NCBI RefSeq assembly: GCF_051014685.1
Contig: NW_027478913.1
Coordinates: 1-64,000 of the forward strand
Length of the DNA stretch: 64,000 bases
Direction of reading: 5' to 3'
From: Ptiloglossa arizonensis
Taxonomy: Eukaryota > Arthropoda > Insecta > Hymenoptera > Colletidae
Shown here: piece by piece, positions 11,753 to 26,300 of the stretch
Position numbering within the stretch: position 1 is the first letter of the stretch
Layout of the letters: each line of letters begins with the position of its first letter
Position numbers and translations under genes: made by a program
The notes under the pieces: model-generated
The model's input: only the letters and a program-made list of their open reading frames with translations
The model's database searches: none
What the model was told of the DNA's origin: nothing

Positions 11753-14170
11753 GAGTAAATAGAACGGCCTAGGGGAAAACTACGCATACCGTTGTAATCG
11801 GGCGAGTTTCTACTTTCAGATGCAACAGAAATTTTGCGGATTGGTCGATCCGTTCGCGAGATATGGCAGTTTGGAGATAAGAAACGCTTGAGAAACTCAA
11901 AATTTTCGCAGTTCTGATGCTCGAAACGAGTAACTAGAACCGCCTAGGGGAAATGTACGCATACCGTTGTAATCGGGCGAGTTTCTACTTTCAGATGCAA
12001 CAGAAATTTTGCGGATTGGTCGATCCGTTCGCGAGATATGGCAGTTTGGATGTAAGAAACGCTTGAGAGACTCAAAATTTTCGCAGTTCTGATGCTCGAA
12101 ACGAATAACTGGAACGGCCGAGGGGAAAACTACACATACCGTTGTAATCGGGCGAGTTTCTTTTTTCAGATGCAACAGAAATTTTGCGGATTGGTCGATC
12201 CGTTCGCGAGGTGTGGCAGTTTGGAAGTAAGAAACGCTTGAGAAACTCAAAATTTTCGCAGTTCTGATGCTCGAAACGAATAACTAGAACGGCCTAGGGA
12301 AAACTACACCTACCGTTGTAATCGTGCGAGTTTCTACTTTCAGATGCAACAGAAATTTTGCGGATTGGTCAATCCGTTCGCGAGATATGGCAGTTTGGAA
12401 ATAAGAAACGCTTGAGAAACTCAAAATTTTCGCAGCTCTGATGCTCGAAACGAATAACTAGAACGGCCTAGCGGAAAAGTACGCATACTGATGTAATCGG
12501 GCGTGTTTCTACTTTCAGATGCAACAGAAATTTTGCGGATTGATCAATCCGTTCGCGAGATATGGCAGTTTGGAGATAAGAAACGCTTGAGAAACTCAAA
12601 ATTTTCGCAGTTCTGATGCTCGAAACGAGTAAATTGAACGGCCTAGGGGAAAACTACGCATACCGTTGTAATTGGGCGAGTTTCTACTTTCAGATGCAAC
12701 AGAAATTTTGCGGATTGATCAATCCGTTCGCGAGATATGGCAGTTTGGAGGTAAGAAACGCTTGAGAAACTCAAAATTTTCGCAGTTCTGATGCGCGACA
12801 CGAATAACTAGAACGGCCTAGGGGTAAACTAGACCTACCGTTGCAATCGGGTGAGTTTCTACTTTCAGATGCAACAGAAATTTTGCGGATTGATCAATCC
12901 GTTCGCGAGATATGGCAGTTTGGAGATAAGAAACGCTTGAGAAACTCAAAATTTTCGCAGTTCTGATGCTCGAAATGAGTAAATAGAACGGCCTAGGGGA
13001 AAACTACGCATACCGTTGTAATCGGGCGAGTTTCTACTTTCAGATGCAACAGAAATTTTGCGGATTGGTCGATCCGTTCGCGAGATATGGCAGTTTGGAG
13101 ATAAGAAACGCTTGAGAAACTCAAAATTTTCGCAGTTCTGATGCTCGAAACGAGTAACTAGAACGGCCTTGGGGAAAAGTACGCATACCGTTGTAATCGG
13201 GCGAGTTTCTACTTTCAGATGCAACAGAAATTTTGCGGATTGGTCGATCCGTTCGCGAGATATGGCAGTTTGGAGATAAGAAACGCTTGAGAAACTCAAA
13301 ATTTTCGCAGTTCTGATGCTCGAAACGAGTAACTAGAACCGCCTAGGGGAAATGTACGCATACCGTTGTAATCGGGCGAGTTTCTACTTTCAGATGCAAC
13401 AGAAATTTTGCGGATTGGTCGATCCGTTCGCGAGATATGGCAGTTTGGAGATAAGAAACGCTTGAGAAACTCAAAATTTTCGCAGTTCTGATGCTCGAAA
13501 CGAGTAACTAGAACCGCCTAGGGGAAATGTACGCATACCGTTGTAATCGGGCGAGTTTCTACTTTCAGATGCAACAGAAATTTTGCGGATTGGTCGATCC
13601 GTTCGCGAGATATGGCAGTTTGGAGGTAAGAAACGCTTGAGAGACTCAAAATTTTCGCAGTTCTGATGCTCGAAACGAATAACTGGAACGGCCGAGGGGA
13701 AAACTACACATACCGTTGTAATCGGGCGAGTTTCTTTTTTCAGATGCAACAGAAATTTTGCGGATTGGTCGATCCGTTCGCGAGGTGTGGCAGTTTGGAG
13801 ATAAGAAACGCTTGAGAAACTCAAAATTTTCGCAGTTCTGATGCTCGAAACGAGTAACTAGAACCGCCTAGGGGAAAAGTACGCATACCGTTGTAATCGG
13901 GCGAGTTTCTACTTTCAGATGCAACAGAAATTTTGCGGATTGGTCGATCCGTTCGCGAGATATGGCAGTTTGGAGGTAAGAAACGCTTGAGAGACTCAAA
14001 ATTTTCGCAGTTCTGATGCTCGAAACGAATAACTGGAACGGCCGAGGGGAAAACTACACATACCGTTGTAATCGGGCGAGTTTCTTTTTTCAGATGCAAC
14101 AGAAATTTTGCGGATTGGTCGATCCGTTCGCGAGGTGTGGCAGTTTGGAAGTAAGAAACGCTTGAGAAAC
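11753..14170 (+). repeat. Zone A right edge: rearranged monomers ending in 350 bp dimers
   Basis: Monomers of zone A type (cgagtaa) in a different order. A pair made of an 'accgcc' monomer and a 'ggccgagg' monomer with gtttctttttt and gaggtgtgg occurs at about 11,897-12,250. The same pair forms two tandem 350 bp dimers at 13,471-13,820 and 13,821-14,170. The dimers differ at few sites: aaatgtacgc in the first against aaaagtacgc in the second, and gagataag against gaagtaag at the end. The pair is also present once in each 5,074 bp block (about 1050-1400 and 6124-6477). A one-base-short cctaggg lies near 12,291. No gene is visible. Confidence 0.8.
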
Positions 14171-17100
14171 TCAAAATTTTCGCAGTTCTGATGCTCGAAA
14201 CGAATAACTAGAACGGCCTAGGGGAGAAGTACTCATACCGTTGTAATCGGGCGAGTTTCTTCTTTCAGATGCAACAGAAATTATGCGGATTGGTCAATCC
14301 GTTCGCGAGATATGGCCGTTTGGATGTAAGAAACGCTTGAGAAACTCAAAATTTTCGCAGTTCTGATGATCGAAACGAATGACTAGAACGGCCTAGGGGA
14401 GAAGTACGCATACCGATGTAATCGGGCGAGTTTCTACTTTCAGATGCAACAGAAATTTTGCGGATTGGTCGATCCGTTCGCGAGATATGGCAGTTTGGAA
14501 GTAAGAAACGCTTGAGAAACTCAAAATTTTCGCAGTTCTGATGCTCGAAACGAATGACTTGAACGGCCTAGGGGAGAAGTACGCATACCGTTGTAATCGG
14601 GCGAGTTTCTACTTTCAAATGCAACAGAAATTTTGCGGATTGGTCAACCCATTCGCGAGATATGGCAGTTTGGAGGTAAGAAACGCTTGGGAAACTCAAA
14701 ATTTTCGCAGTTCTGATGCTCGAAACGAATAACTGGAACGGCCTAGGGTAAAACTACACATACCGTTGTAATCGGGCGAGTTTCTACTTTCAGATGCAAC
14801 AGAAATTTGCGGATTGGTCAATCCGTTCGCGATATATGGCAGTTTGGAGGTAAGAAACGCATGAGAAACTCAAAATTTTCGCAGTTCTGATGCTCGAAAC
14901 GAATGACTAGAACGGCCTAGGGGAGAAGTACGCATACCGTTGTAATCGGGGGAGTTTCTACTTTCGGATGCAACAGAAATTACGCGGATTGGTCAATCCG
15001 ATCGCGAGATATGGCAGTTTGGAGGTAAGAAACGCTTGAGGAACTCAAAATTTTCGCACTTCTGATGCTCGAAACGAATAACTAGAACGGCCTAGGGGAA
15101 AACTACACATACCGTTGTAATCGGGCGAGTTTCTACTTTCAGATGCCAGAGAAATTTTGCGGATTGATCAATCCGTTCGCGAGATATGACAGTTTGGAGA
15201 TAAGAAACGCTTTAGAAACTCAAAATGTTCGCATTTCTGATGCTCGAAACGAATAACTGGAACGGCCTAGGGGAAAACTACACATACCGTTGTAATCTGG
15301 CGAGTTTCTACTTTCAGATGCAACAGAAATTTTGCGGATTGTTCAATCCTTTCGCGAGATGTGGCAGTTTGGATGTAAGAAACGCTCGAGAAACTCAAAA
15401 TTTTCGCAGTTCTGATGCTCGAAACGAATAACTAGAACGGCCTAGGGGAAACGTACGCATACTGATGTAATCGGGCGAGTTTCTACTTTCAGATGCAACA
15501 GAAATTTTGCGGATTGGTCGATCCGTTCGCGAGATATGGCAGTTTGGAAGTAAGAAACGCTTGAGAAACTCAAAATTTTCGCAGTTCTGATGCTCGAAAC
15601 GAATGACTAGAACGGCCTAGGGGAGAAGTACGCATACCGTTGTAATCGGGCGAGTTTCTACTTTCAGATGCAACAGAAATTTTGCGGATTGTTCAATCCG
15701 TTCGCGAGATATGGCAGTTTGGAGGTAAGAAACGCTTGAGAAACTCAAAATTTTCGCAGTTCTGATGCTCGAAACGAATGACTAGAACGGCCTAGGGGAG
15801 AAGTACTCATACCGTTGTAATCGGGCGAGTTTCTTCTTTCAGATGCAACAGAAATTATGCGGATTGGTCAATCCGTTCGCGAGGTATGGCCGTTTGGATG
15901 TAAGAAACGCTTGAGAAACTCAAAATTTTCGCAGTTCTGATGCTCGAAACGAATAACTAGAACGGCCAAGGGGAAAAGTGCGCATACCGTTGTAATCGGG
16001 CGAGTTTCTACTTTCAAATGCAACAGAAATTTTGCGGATTGGTCAACCCATTCGCGAGATATGGCAGTTTGGAGGTAAGAAACGCTTGAGAAACTCAAAA
16101 TTTTCGCAGTTCTGATGCTCGAAACGAATAACTGGAACGGCCTAGGGTAAAACTACACATACCGTTGTAATCGGGCGAGTTTCTACTTTCAGATGCAACA
16201 GAAATTTGCGGATTGGTCAATCCGTTCGCGAGATATGGCAGTTTGGAGGTAAGAAACGCATGAGAAACTCAAAATTTTCGCAGTTCTGATGCTCGAAACG
16301 AATGACTAGAACGGCCTAGGGGAGAAGTACGCATACCGTTGTAATCGGGGGAGTTTCTACTTTCGGATGCAACAGAAATTACGCGGATTGGTCAATCCGA
16401 TCGCGAGATATGGCAGTTTGGAGGTAAGAAACGCTTGAGGAACTCAAAATTTTCGCACTTCTGATGCTCGAAACGAATAACTAGAACGGCCTAGGGGAAA
16501 ACTACACATACCGTTGTAATCGGGCGAGTTTCTACTTTCAGATGCCACAGAAATTTTGCGGATTGATCAATCCGTTCGCGAGATATGACAGTTTGGAGAT
16601 AAGAAACGCTTTAGAAACTCAAAATGTTCGCATTTCTGATGCTCGAAACGAATAACTGGAACGGCCTAGGGGAAAACTACACATACCGTTGTAATCTGGC
16701 GAGTTTCTACTTTCAGATGCAACAGAAATTTTGCGGATTGGTCAATCCTTTCGCGAGATGTGGCAGTTTGGATGTAAGAAACGCTCGAGAAACTCAAAAT
16801 TTTCGCAGTTCTGATGCTCGAAACGAATAACTAGAACGGCCTAGGGGAAACGTACGCATACTGATGTAATCGGGCGAGTTTCTACTTTCAGTTGCAACAG
16901 AAATTTTGCGGATTGGTCGATCCGTTCGCGAGATATGGCAGTTTGGAGGTAAGAAACGCTTGAGAAACTCAAAATTTTCGCAGTTCTGATGCTCGAAACG
17001 AATGACTAGAACGGCCTAGGGGAGAAGTACGCATACCGTTGTAATCGGGGGAGTTTCTACTTTCGGATGCAACAGAAATTACGCGGATTGGTCGATCCGT

Positions 17101-17300
17101 TCGCGAGATATGGCAGTTTGGAAGTAAGAAACGCTTGAGAAACTCAAAATTTTCGCAGTTCTGATGCTCGAAACGAATGACATGAACGGCCTAGGGGAGA
17201 AGTACGCATACCGTTGTAATCGGGCGAGTTTCTACTTTCAGATGCAACAGAAATTTTGCGGATTGGTCAATCCGTTCGCGAGATGTGGCAGTTTGGAGGT
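14171..17300 (+). repeat. Zone B: new monomer family with an 8-monomer, 1,399 bp repeat
   Basis: From here monomers of the type 'gaatgac(t/a)' with 'ggagaagtac(g/t)cata' appear, and the zone A marker cgagtaa is no longer seen. A segment starting near 14,630 recurs at +1,399 bp: ggtcaaccc at 14,642 and 16,041, and the cctagggtaaaac monomer at about 14,727 and 16,126. A one-base-short aaatttgcgg (about 14,805 and 16,204) accounts for 8x175-1. The match is lost near 16,900, so the second copy is incomplete. Also shared are the 'tttcggatg' with 'ttacgcgg' monomers and the 'aaaatgttcg' monomers. Confidence 0.82.
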
Positions 17301-20300
17301 AAGAAACGCTCGAGAAACTCAAAATGTTCGCAGTTCTGATGCTCGAAACGAATAACTAGGACGGCGCAGGGGAAAAGTGCGCATACCGTTGTAATCGGGC
17401 GAGTTTCTACTTTCAAATGCAACAGAAATTTTGCGGATTGGTCGATCCGTTCGCGAGATATGGCAGTTTGGAAGTAAGAAACGCTTGAGGAACTCAAAAT
17501 TTTCGCAGTTCTGATGCTCGAAACGAATGACTAGAACGGCCGAGGGGAGAAGTACGCATACCGTTGTAATCGGGCGAGTTTCTACTTTCAGATGCAACAG
17601 AAATGTTGCGGATTGATCAATCCGTTCGCGAGGTATGGCAGTTTGGAGATAAGAAACGCTTGAGAAACTCAAAATTTTCGCAGTTCTGATGCTGGAAACG
17701 AATGACTAGAACGGCCTAGGGGAGAAGTACGCATACAGTTGTAATCGGGCGAGTTTCTACATTCAGATGCAACAGAAATTTTGCGGATTGATCAATCCGT
17801 TCGCGAGATATGAGAGTTTGGAGATAAGAAACGCTTTAGAAACTCAAAATGTTTGCAGTTCTGATGCTCGAAACGAATAACTAGGACGGCCCAGGGGAAA
17901 AGTGCGCATACCGTTGTAATCGGGCGAGTTTCTACTTTCAAATGCAACAGAAATTTTGCGGATTGGTCAATTCGTTCGCGAGATATGGCAGTTTGGAGGT
18001 AAGAAACGCTAGAGAAACTCAAAATTTTCGCAATTCTGATGCTCGAAACGAATAACTGGAACGGCCTAGGGGAAAACTACACATACCGTTGTAATCGGGC
18101 GAGTTTCTACTTTCAGATGCAACAGAAATTTTGCGTATTGGTCAATCCGTTCGCGAGATGTGGCAGTTTGGACGTAAGAAACGCTCGAGAAACTCAAAAT
18201 TTTCGCAGTTCTGATGCTCGAAACGAATAACTAGAACGGCCTAGGGGAAAAGTACGCATACCGATGTAATCGGGCGAGTTTCAACTTTCAGATGCAACAG
18301 AAATTTTGCGGATTGGTCGATCCGTTCGCGAGATATGGCAGTTTGGAAGTAAGAAACGCTTGAGGAACTCAAAATTTTCGCAGTTCTGATGCTCGAAACG
18401 AATGACTAGAACGGCCGAGGGGAGAAGTACGCATACCGTTGTAATCGGGCGAGTTTCTACTTTCAGATGCAACAGAAATTTTGCGGATTGATCAATCCGT
18501 TCGCGAGATATGGCAGTTTGGAGATAAGAAACGCTTGAGAAACTCAAAATTTTCGCAGTTCTGATGCTCGAAACGAATGACTAGAACGGCCTAGGGGAGA
18601 AGTACGCATACCATTGTAATCGGGCGAGTTTCTACTTTCAGATGCAACAGAAATTTTGCGGATTGGTCAATCCGTTCGCGAGATATGGCAGTTTGGAGGT
18701 AAGAAACGCTTGAGAAACTCAAAATTTTCGCAGTTCTGATGCTCGATACGAATGACTAGAACGGCCTAGGGGAGAAGTACGCATACCGTTGTAATCGTGC
18801 GAGTTTCTACTTTCAGATGCAACAGAAATTTTGCGGATTGATCAATCCGTTCGCGAGATATGACAGTTTGGAGATAAGAAACGCTTTAGAAACTCAAAAT
18901 GTTCGCAGTTCTGATGCTCGAAACGAATAACTAGGACGGCCCAGGGGAAAAGTGCGCATACCGTTGTAATCGGGCGAGTTTCTACTTTCAAGTGCAACAG
19001 AAATTTTGCGGATTGGTCAATCCGTTCGCGAGATATGGCAGTTTGGAGGTAAGAAACGCTTGAGAAACTCAAAATTTTCGCAGTTCTGATACTCGAAACG
19101 AATGACTAGAACGGCCTAGGGGAGAAGTACGCATACCGTTGTAATCGGGCGAGTTTCTACTTTCAGATGCAATAGAAATTTTGCGGATTGGTCAATCCGT
19201 TCGCGAGATATGGCAGTTTGGAGGTAAGAAACGCTAGAGAAACTCAAAATTTTCGCACTTCTGATGCTCGAAACGAATAACTGGAACGGCCTAGGGGAAA
19301 ACTACACATACCGTTGTAATCGGGCGAGTTTCTACTTTCAGATGCAACAGAAATTTTGCGGATTGATCAATCCGTCCGCGAGATATGGCAGTTTGGAGGT
19401 AAGAAACACTTGAGAAACTCAAAATTTTCGCAGTTCTGATGCTCGAAACGAATAACTAGGACGGCCCAGGGGAAAAGTGCGCATACCGTTGTAATCGGGC
19501 GAGTTTCTACTTTCAAATGCAACAGAAATTTTGCGGATTGGTCAATCCGTTCGCGATATATGGCAGTTTGGAGGTAAGAAACGCTACAGTAACTCAAAAC
19601 TTTCGCATTTCTGATGCTCGAAACGAATAACTGGAACGGCCTAGGGGAAAACTACACATACCGTTGTAATCTGGCGAGTTTCTACTTTCAGATGCAACAG
19701 AAATTTTGCGGATTGGTCAATCCGTTCGCGAGATGTGGCAGTTTGGACGTAAGAAACGCTCGAGAAACTCAAAATTTTCGCAGTTCTGATGCTCGAAACG
19801 AATAACTAGAACGGCCTAGGGGAAAAGTACGTATACCGATGTAATCGGGCGAGTTTCTAATTTCAGATGCAACAGAAATTTTGCGGATTGGTCGATCCGT
19901 TCGCGAGATATGGCAGTTTGGAAGTAAGAAACGCTTGAGGAACTCAAAATTTTCGCAGTTCTGATGCTCGAAACGAATGACTAGAACGGCCGAGGGGAGA
20001 AGTACGCATACCGTTGTAATCGGGCGAGTTTCTACTTTCAGATGCAACAGAAATTTTGCGGATTGGTCAATCCGTTCGCGAGATATGGCAGTTTGGAGGT
20101 AAGAAACGCTTGAGAAACTCAAAATTTTCGCAGTTCTGATGCTCGAAACGAATGACTAGAACGGCCTAGGGGAGAAGTACGCATACCGTTGTAATCGTGC
20201 GAGTTTCTACTTTCAGATGCAACAGAAATTTTGCGGATTGATCAATCCGTTCGCGAGATATGACAGTTTGGAGATAAGAAACGCTTTAGAAACTCAAAAT

Positions 20301-23300
20301 TTTCGCAGTTCTGATGCTCGAAACGAATAACTAGGACGGCCCAGGGGAAAAGTGCGCATACCGTTGTAATCGGGCGAGTTTCTACTTTCAAATGCAACAG
20401 AAATTTTGCGGATTGGTCAATCCGTTGGCGAGATATGGCAGTTTGGATGTAAGAAACGCTAGAGAAACTCAAAATTTTCGCATTTCTGATGCTCGAAACG
20501 AATAACTGGAACGGCCTAGGGGAAAACTACACATACCGTTGTAATCGGGCGGGTTTCTACTTTCAGATGCAACAGAAATTTTGCGGATTGATCAATCCGT
20601 TCGCGAGATATGACAGTTTGGAGATAAGAAACGCTTTAGAAACTCAAAATGTTCGCAGTTCTGATGCTCGAAACGAATAACTAGGACGGCCCAGGGGAAA
20701 AGTGCGAATACCGTTGTAATCGGGCGAGTTTCTACTTTCATATGCAACAGAAATTTTGCGGATTGGTCAATCCGTTCGCGAGATATGGCAGTTTGGAGGT
20801 AAGAAACGCTAGAGAAACTCAAAATTTTCGCATTTCTGATGCTCGAAACGAATAACTGGAACGGCCTAGGGGAAAACTACACATACCGTTGTAATCGGGC
20901 GAGTTTCTACTTTCAGATGCAACAGAAATTTTGCGGATTGGTCAATCCGTTCGCGAGATGTGGCAGTTTGGACGTAAGAAACGCTCGAGAAACTCAAAAT
21001 TTTCGCAGTTCTGATGCTCGAAACGAATAACTAGAACGGCCTAGGGGAAAAGTACGCATACCGATGTAATCGGGCGAGTTTCTACTTGCAGATGCAACAG
21101 AAATTTTGCGGATTGGTCGATCCGTTCGCGAGATGTGGCAGTTTGGACGTAAGAAACGCTTGAGAAACTCAAAATTTTCGCAGTTCTGATGCTCGAAACG
21201 AATAACTAGAACGCCCTAGGGGAAAAGTACGCATACCGATGTAATCGGGCGAGTTTCTACTTGCAGATGCAACAGAAATTTTGCGGATTGGTCGATCCGT
21301 TCGCGAGATATGGCAGTTTGGATGTAAGAAACGCTTGAGGAACTCAAAATTTTCGCAGTTCTGATGCTCGAAACGAATGACTAGAACGGTCGAGGGGAGA
21401 AGTACGCATACCGTAGTAATCGGGCGAGTTTCTACTTTCAGATGCTACAGAAATTTTGCGGATTGATCAATCCGTTCGCGAGATATGGCAGTTTGGAGAT
21501 AAGAAACGCTTGAGAAACTCAAAATTTTCGCAGTTCTGATGCTCGAAACGAATGACTAGAACGGCCTAGGGGAGAAGTACGCATACCGTTGTAATCGGGC
21601 GAGTTTCTACTTTCAGATGCAACAGAAATTTTGCGGATTGGTCAATCCGTTCGCGAGATATGGCAGTTTGGAGGTAAGAAACGCTTGAGAAACTCAAAAT
21701 TTTCGCAGTTCTGATGCTCGAAACGAATAACTAGAACGGCCTAGGGGAAAAGTACGCATACCGATGTAATCGGGCGAGTTTCTACTTGCAGATGCAACAG
21801 AAATTTTGCGGATTGGTCGATCCGTTCGCGAGATATGGCTGTTTGGAAGTAAGAAACGCTTGAGGAACTCAAAATTTTCGCAGTTCTGATGCTCGAAACG
21901 AATGACTAGAACGGCCGAGGGGAGAAGTACGCATACCGTAGTAATCGGGCGAGTTTCTACTTTCAAATGCAACAGAAATTTTGCGGATTGGTCAATCCGT
22001 TCGCGAGATATGGCAGTTTGGAGGTAAGAAACGCTAGAGAAACTCAAAATTTTCGCATTTCTGATGCTCGAAACGAATAACTGGAACGGCCTAGGGGAAA
22101 ACTACACATACCGTTGTAATCGGGCGAGTTTCTACTTTCAGATGCAACAGAAATTTTGCGGATTGGTCAATCCGTTCGCGAGATGTGGCAGTTTGGACGT
22201 AAGAAACGCTCGAGAAACTCAAAATTTTCGCAGTTCTGATGCTCGAAACGAATAACTAGAACGGCCTAGGGGAAAAGTACGCATACCGATGTAATCGGGC
22301 GAGTTTCTACTTGCAGATGCAACAGAAATTTTGCGGATTGGTCGATCCGTTCGCGAGATGTGGCAGTTTGGACGTAAGAAACGCTTGAGAAACTCAAAAT
22401 TTTCGCAGTTCTGATGCTCGAAACGAATAACTAGAACGGCCTAGGGGAAAAGTACGCATACCGATGTAATCGGGCGAGTTTCTACTTGCAGATGCAACAG
22501 AAATTTTGCGGATTGGTCGATCCGTTCGCGAGATATGGCAGTTTGGAAGTAAGAAACGCTTGAGGAACTCAAAATTTTCGCAGTTCTGATGCTCGAAACG
22601 AATGACTAGAACGGCCGAGGGGAGAAGTACGCATACCGTAGTAATCGGGCGAGTTTCTACTTTCAGATGCAACAGAAATTTTGCGGATTGATCAATCCGT
22701 TCGCGAGATATGGCAGTTTGGAGATAAGAAACGCTTGAGAAACTCAAAATTTTCGCAGTTCTGATGCTCGAAACGAATGACTAGAACGGCCTAGGGGAGA
22801 AGTACGCATACCGTTGTAATCGGGCGAGTTTCTACTTTCAGATGCAACAGAAATTTTGCGGATTGGTCAATCCGTTCGCGAAATATGGCAGTTTGGAGGT
22901 AAGAAACGCTTGAGAAACTCAAAATTTTCGCAGTTCTGATGCTCGAAACGAATGACTAGAACGGCCTAGGGGAGAAGTACGCATACCGTTGTAATCGTGC
23001 GAGTTTCTACTTTCAGATGCAACAGAAATTTTGCGGATTGATCAATCCGTTCGCGAGATATGACAGTTTGGAGATAAGAAACGCTTTAGAAACTCAAAAT
23101 GTTCGCAGTTCTGATGCTCGAAACGAATAACTAGGACGGCCCAGGGGAAAAGTGCGCATACCGTTGTAATCGGGCGAGTTTCTACTTTCAAATGCAACAG
23201 AAATTTTGCGGATTGGTCAATCCGTTCGCGAGATATGGCAGTTTGGATGTAAGAAACGCTAGAGAAACTCAAAATTTTCGCATTTCTGATGCTCGAAACG

Positions 23301-26300
23301 AATAACTGGAACGGCCTAGGGGAAAACTACACATACCGTTGTAATCGGGCGAGTTTCTACCTTCAGATGCAACAGAAATTTTGCAGATTGATCAATCCGT
23401 TCGCGAGATATGGCAGTTTGGAGATAAGAAACGCTTTAGAAACTCAAAATTTTCGCAGTTCTGATGCTCGAAACGAATAACTAGACCGGCCCAGGGGAAA
23501 AGTGCGCATACCGTTGTAATCGGGCGAGTTTCTACTTTCAAATGCAACAGAAATTTTGCGGATTGGTCAATCCGTTCGCGAGATATGGCAGTTTGGAGGT
23601 AAGAAACGCTTGAGAGGCTCAAAATTTTCGCAGTTCTGATGCTCGAAACGAATGACTAGAACGGCCTAGGGGAGAAGTACGCATACCGTTGTAGTCGCGC
23701 GAGTTTCTACTTTCAGATGCAACAGAAATTTTGCGGATTGATCAATCCGTTCGCGAGATATGACAGTTTGGAGATAAGAAACGCTTTAGAAACTCAAAAT
23801 GTTCGCAGTTCTGATGCTCGAAACGAATAACTAGACCGGCCCAGGGGAAAAGTGCGCATACCGTTGTAATCGGGCGAGTTTCTACTTTCAAATGCAACAG
23901 AAATTTTGCGGATTGGTCAATCCGTTCGCGAGATATGGCAGTTTGGAGGTAAGAAACGCTTGAGAAACTCAAAATTTTCGCAGTTCTGATGCTCGAAACG
24001 AATAACTAGACCGGCCCAGGGGAAAAGTGCGCATACCGTTGTAATCGGGCGAGTTTCTACTTTCAAATGCAACAGAAATTTTGCGGATTGGTCAATCCGT
24101 TCGCGAGATATGGCAGTTTGGAGGTAAGAAACGCTTGAGAAACTCAAAATTTTCGCAGTTCTGATGCTCGAAACGAATAACTGGAACGGCCTAGGGGAAA
24201 ACTACACATACCGTTGTAATCGGGCGAGTTTCTACTTTCAGATGCAACAGAAATTTTGCGGATTGATCAATCCGTTCGCGAGATATGGCCGTTTAGATGT
24301 AAGAAACGCTTGAGAAACTCAAAATTTTCGCAGTTCTGATGCTCGAAACGAATAACTAGAACGGCCTATGGGAAAAGTGCGCATACGCTTGTAATCGGGC
24401 GAGTTTCTACTTTCAGATGCAACAGAAATTTTGCGAATTGATCAATCCGTTCGCGAGATATGGCAGTTTGGAGATAAGAAACGCTTTAGAAACTCAAAAT
24501 TTTCGCAGTTCTGATGCTCGAAACGAATAACTAGACCGGCCCAGGGGAAAAGTGCGCATACCGTTGTAATCGGGCGAGTTTCTACTTTCAAATGCAACAG
24601 AAATTTTGCGGATTGGTCAATCCGTTCGCGAGATATGGCAGTTTGGAGGTAAGAAACGCTTGAGAAACTCAAAATTTTCGCAGTTCTGATGCTCGAAACG
24701 AATGACTAGAACGGCCGAGGGGAGAAGTACGCATACCGTTGTAATCGGGCGAGTTTCTACTTTCAGATGCAACAGAAATTTTGCGGATTGGTCAATCCGT
24801 TCGCGAGATATGGCAGTTTCGAGGTAAGAAACGCTTGAGAAACTCAAAATTTTCGCAGTTCTGATGCTCGAAACGAATAACTGGAACGGCCTAGGGGAAA
24901 ACTACACATACCGTTGTAATCGGGCGAGTTTCTACTTTCAGATGCAACAGAAATTTTGCGGATTGGTCGATCCGTTCGCGAGATGTGGCAGTTTGGAGGT
25001 GAGAAACGCTTGAGAAACTCAAAATTTTCGCAGTTCTGATGCTCGAAACGAATAACTGGAACGGCCTAGGGGAAAACTACACATACCGTTGTAATCGGGC
25101 GAGTTTCTACTTTCAGATGCAACAGAAATTTTGCGGATTGATCAATCCGTTCGCGAGATATGGCAGTTTGGAGGTAAGAAACACTTGAGAAATTCAAAAT
25201 TTTCGCAGTTCTGATGCTCGAAACGAATAACTAGGACGGCCCAGGGGAAAAGTGCGCATACCCTTGTAATCGGGCGAGTTTCTACTTTCAAATGCAACCG
25301 AAATTTTGCGGATTGGTCAATCCGTTCGCGAGATATGGCAGTTTGGAGGTAAGAAACGCTAGAGAAACTCAAAATTTTCGCATTTCTGATGCTCGAAACG
25401 AATAACTGGAACGGCCTAGGGGAAAACTACACATACCGTTGTAATCTGGCGAGTTTCTACTTTCAGATGCAACAGAAATTTTGCGGATTGGTCAATCCGT
25501 TCGCGAGATGTGGCAGTTTGGACGTAAGAAACGCTCCAGAAACTCAAAATTTTCGCAGTTCTGATGCTCGAAACGAATAACTAGAACGGCCTAGGGGAAA
25601 AGTACGCATACCGATGTAATCGGGCGAGTTACTAATTTCAGATGCAACAGAAATTTTGCGGATTGATCAATCCGTTCGCGAGATATGAGAGTTTGGAGAT
25701 AAGAAACGCTTTAGAAACTCAAAATGTTCGCAGTTCTGATGCTCGAAACGAATAACTAGGAAGGCCCAGGGGAAAAGTGCGCATACCGTTGTAATCGGGC
25801 GAGTTTCTACTTTCAAATGCAACAGAAATTTTGCGGATTGGTCAATCCGTTCGCGAGATATGGCAGTTTGGAGGTAAGAAACGCTAGAGAAACTCAAAAT
25901 TTTCGCATTTCTGATGCTCGAAACGAATAACTGGAACGGCCTAGGGGAAAACTACACATACCGTTGTAATCTGGCGAGTTTCTACTTTCAGATGCAACAG
26001 AAATTTTGCGGATTGGTCAATCCGTTCGCGAGATGTGGCAGTTTGGACGTAAGAAACGCTCCAGAAACTCAAAATTTTCGCAGTTCTGATGCTCGAAACG
26101 AATAACTAGAACGGCCTAGGGGAAAAGTACGCATACCGATGTAATCGGGCGAGTTACTAATTTCAGATGCAACAGAAATTTTGCGGATTGATCAATCCGT
26201 TCGCGAGATATGAGAGTTTGGAGATAAGAAACGCTTTAGAAACTCAAAATGTTCGCAGTTCTGATGCTCGAAACGAATAACTAGGAAGGCCCAGGGGAAA

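Noticed and set aside
1050..14174. Minus-strand open frames up to 117 codons, repeated many times
   Set aside because: They span two monomers, and the second half is the same DNA in a shifted frame (175 is 3n+1). Single-base indels and substitutions open or close them freely, and they have no start context, domain or codon signal.
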